A DNA stretch of 6,613 nt from Chitinophagaceae bacterium (GTDB lineage Bacteria; Bacteroidota; Bacteroidia; Chitinophagales; Chitinophagaceae). Of the stretch, positions 6,407 through 6,613 are shown one piece after another. Each line of letters begins with the position of its first letter. The first letter of the stretch is position 1. The translations under genes were made by a program, and so were the position numbers. Under the pieces are notes generated by a model. That model saw only the letters and a list, made by a program, of their open reading frames with translations. It was not told the origin of the DNA and searched no databases. The DNA is taken from positions 1-6,613 of the forward strand of contig DNMB01000037.1 of the NCBI GenBank assembly GCA_003489485.1, written 5' to 3'.

Positions 6407-6613
6407 CTAGCCCTTGGTGCGAAAGAGTGTCCCATTTTCAACAACGTATAAGTAGCCATCCAGCGCAGCTATAAATTCTACGTCGGTCATTTGTCCTCTG
6501 GGTCCGACCTGCTTGTGCTGACCGTTACTATCGGATTTAAAAAGTGTTCCATCTTTTTCAACGCTCCAAATAAATCCATCGCTGGCGGTCATGGCGATCG
6601 TTGTCGCCCACTC
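6407..6613 (-). CDS. C-terminal end of a repeat protein, probably beta-propeller (tectonin-like); 5' end outside window
   Basis: The reading frame enters from the right edge of the window (first visible residues EWATTIAM) and ends at a TAG at 6407-6409, giving 68 residues. The ATG at 6592 is probably internal, because the frame is open before it and the repeat pattern starts there. Two imperfect repeats about 40 residues apart are visible: SDGFIWSVEKDGTLFKSD and LDGYLYVVENGTLFRTKG. Alternation of DG-aromatic turns, short hydrophobic strands and G-T-L-F turns is typical of beta-propeller blades such as tectonin-type repeats. Ligand and cellular location cannot be judged from this fragment. It ends 23 bases beyond the FecA-like stop and is convergent with it, so the two are probably not co-regulated. 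Confidence 0.7.
   Translation of the reverse strand, partial: EWATTIAMTASDGFIWSVEKDGTLFKSDSNGQHKQVGPRGQMTDVEFIAALDGYLYVVENGTLFRTKG

Overview
The window looks like a chromosomal segment from a member of the Bacteroidota. The evidence is a HmuY-family lipoprotein paired with a TonB-dependent receptor, a FecA-type receptor with the GYPGPG C-terminal signature, AT-rich gene starts without clear Shine-Dalgarno sites, and a moderate GC content judged by eye. I cannot name a genus. No mobile element, CRISPR array, tRNA or rRNA is visible.

Layout. (1) Bases 1-564, plus strand: the C-terminal part of a PrsW-family membrane metalloprotease, cut by the window edge. (2) Bases 565-803: a gap whose last ~80 bases look like a structured RNA leader. 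(3) Bases 804-1142, plus strand: a small DUF805 membrane protein. (4) Bases 1143-1177: a short convergent junction with a hairpin, possibly a shared terminator. (5) Minus strand: a two-gene operon of a TonB-dependent receptor (3981 down to 1831), followed 5 bases later by a HmuY-family lipoprotein (1825 down to 1166). (6) Bases 3982-4142: a 161-base divergent control region carrying four copies of the heptamer TTTACAA/TTGTAAA. (7) Bases 4143-6383, plus strand: a second, FecA-like TonB-dependent receptor. (8) Bases 6407-6613, minus strand: the C-terminal end of a repeat protein that is probably a beta-propeller.

How the genes work together. Genes 5-7 form an outer-membrane iron-uptake cluster. 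The HmuY-like lipoprotein probably captures haem or a related ligand at the surface and passes it to its receptor. The divergent FecA-like receptor probably imports a ferric chelate such as ferric citrate. The shared control region suggests coordinated expression. TonB/ExbBD, inner-membrane transporters and regulators are not in the window. The PrsW and DUF805 genes have no evident link to iron.

Most of the window is of recognisable families. The points most worth checking are the structured leader before the DUF805 gene, the repeated heptamers in the divergent promoter region, and the departure of the HmuY/receptor pair from the known haem-ligand pattern of Porphyromonas gingivalis.
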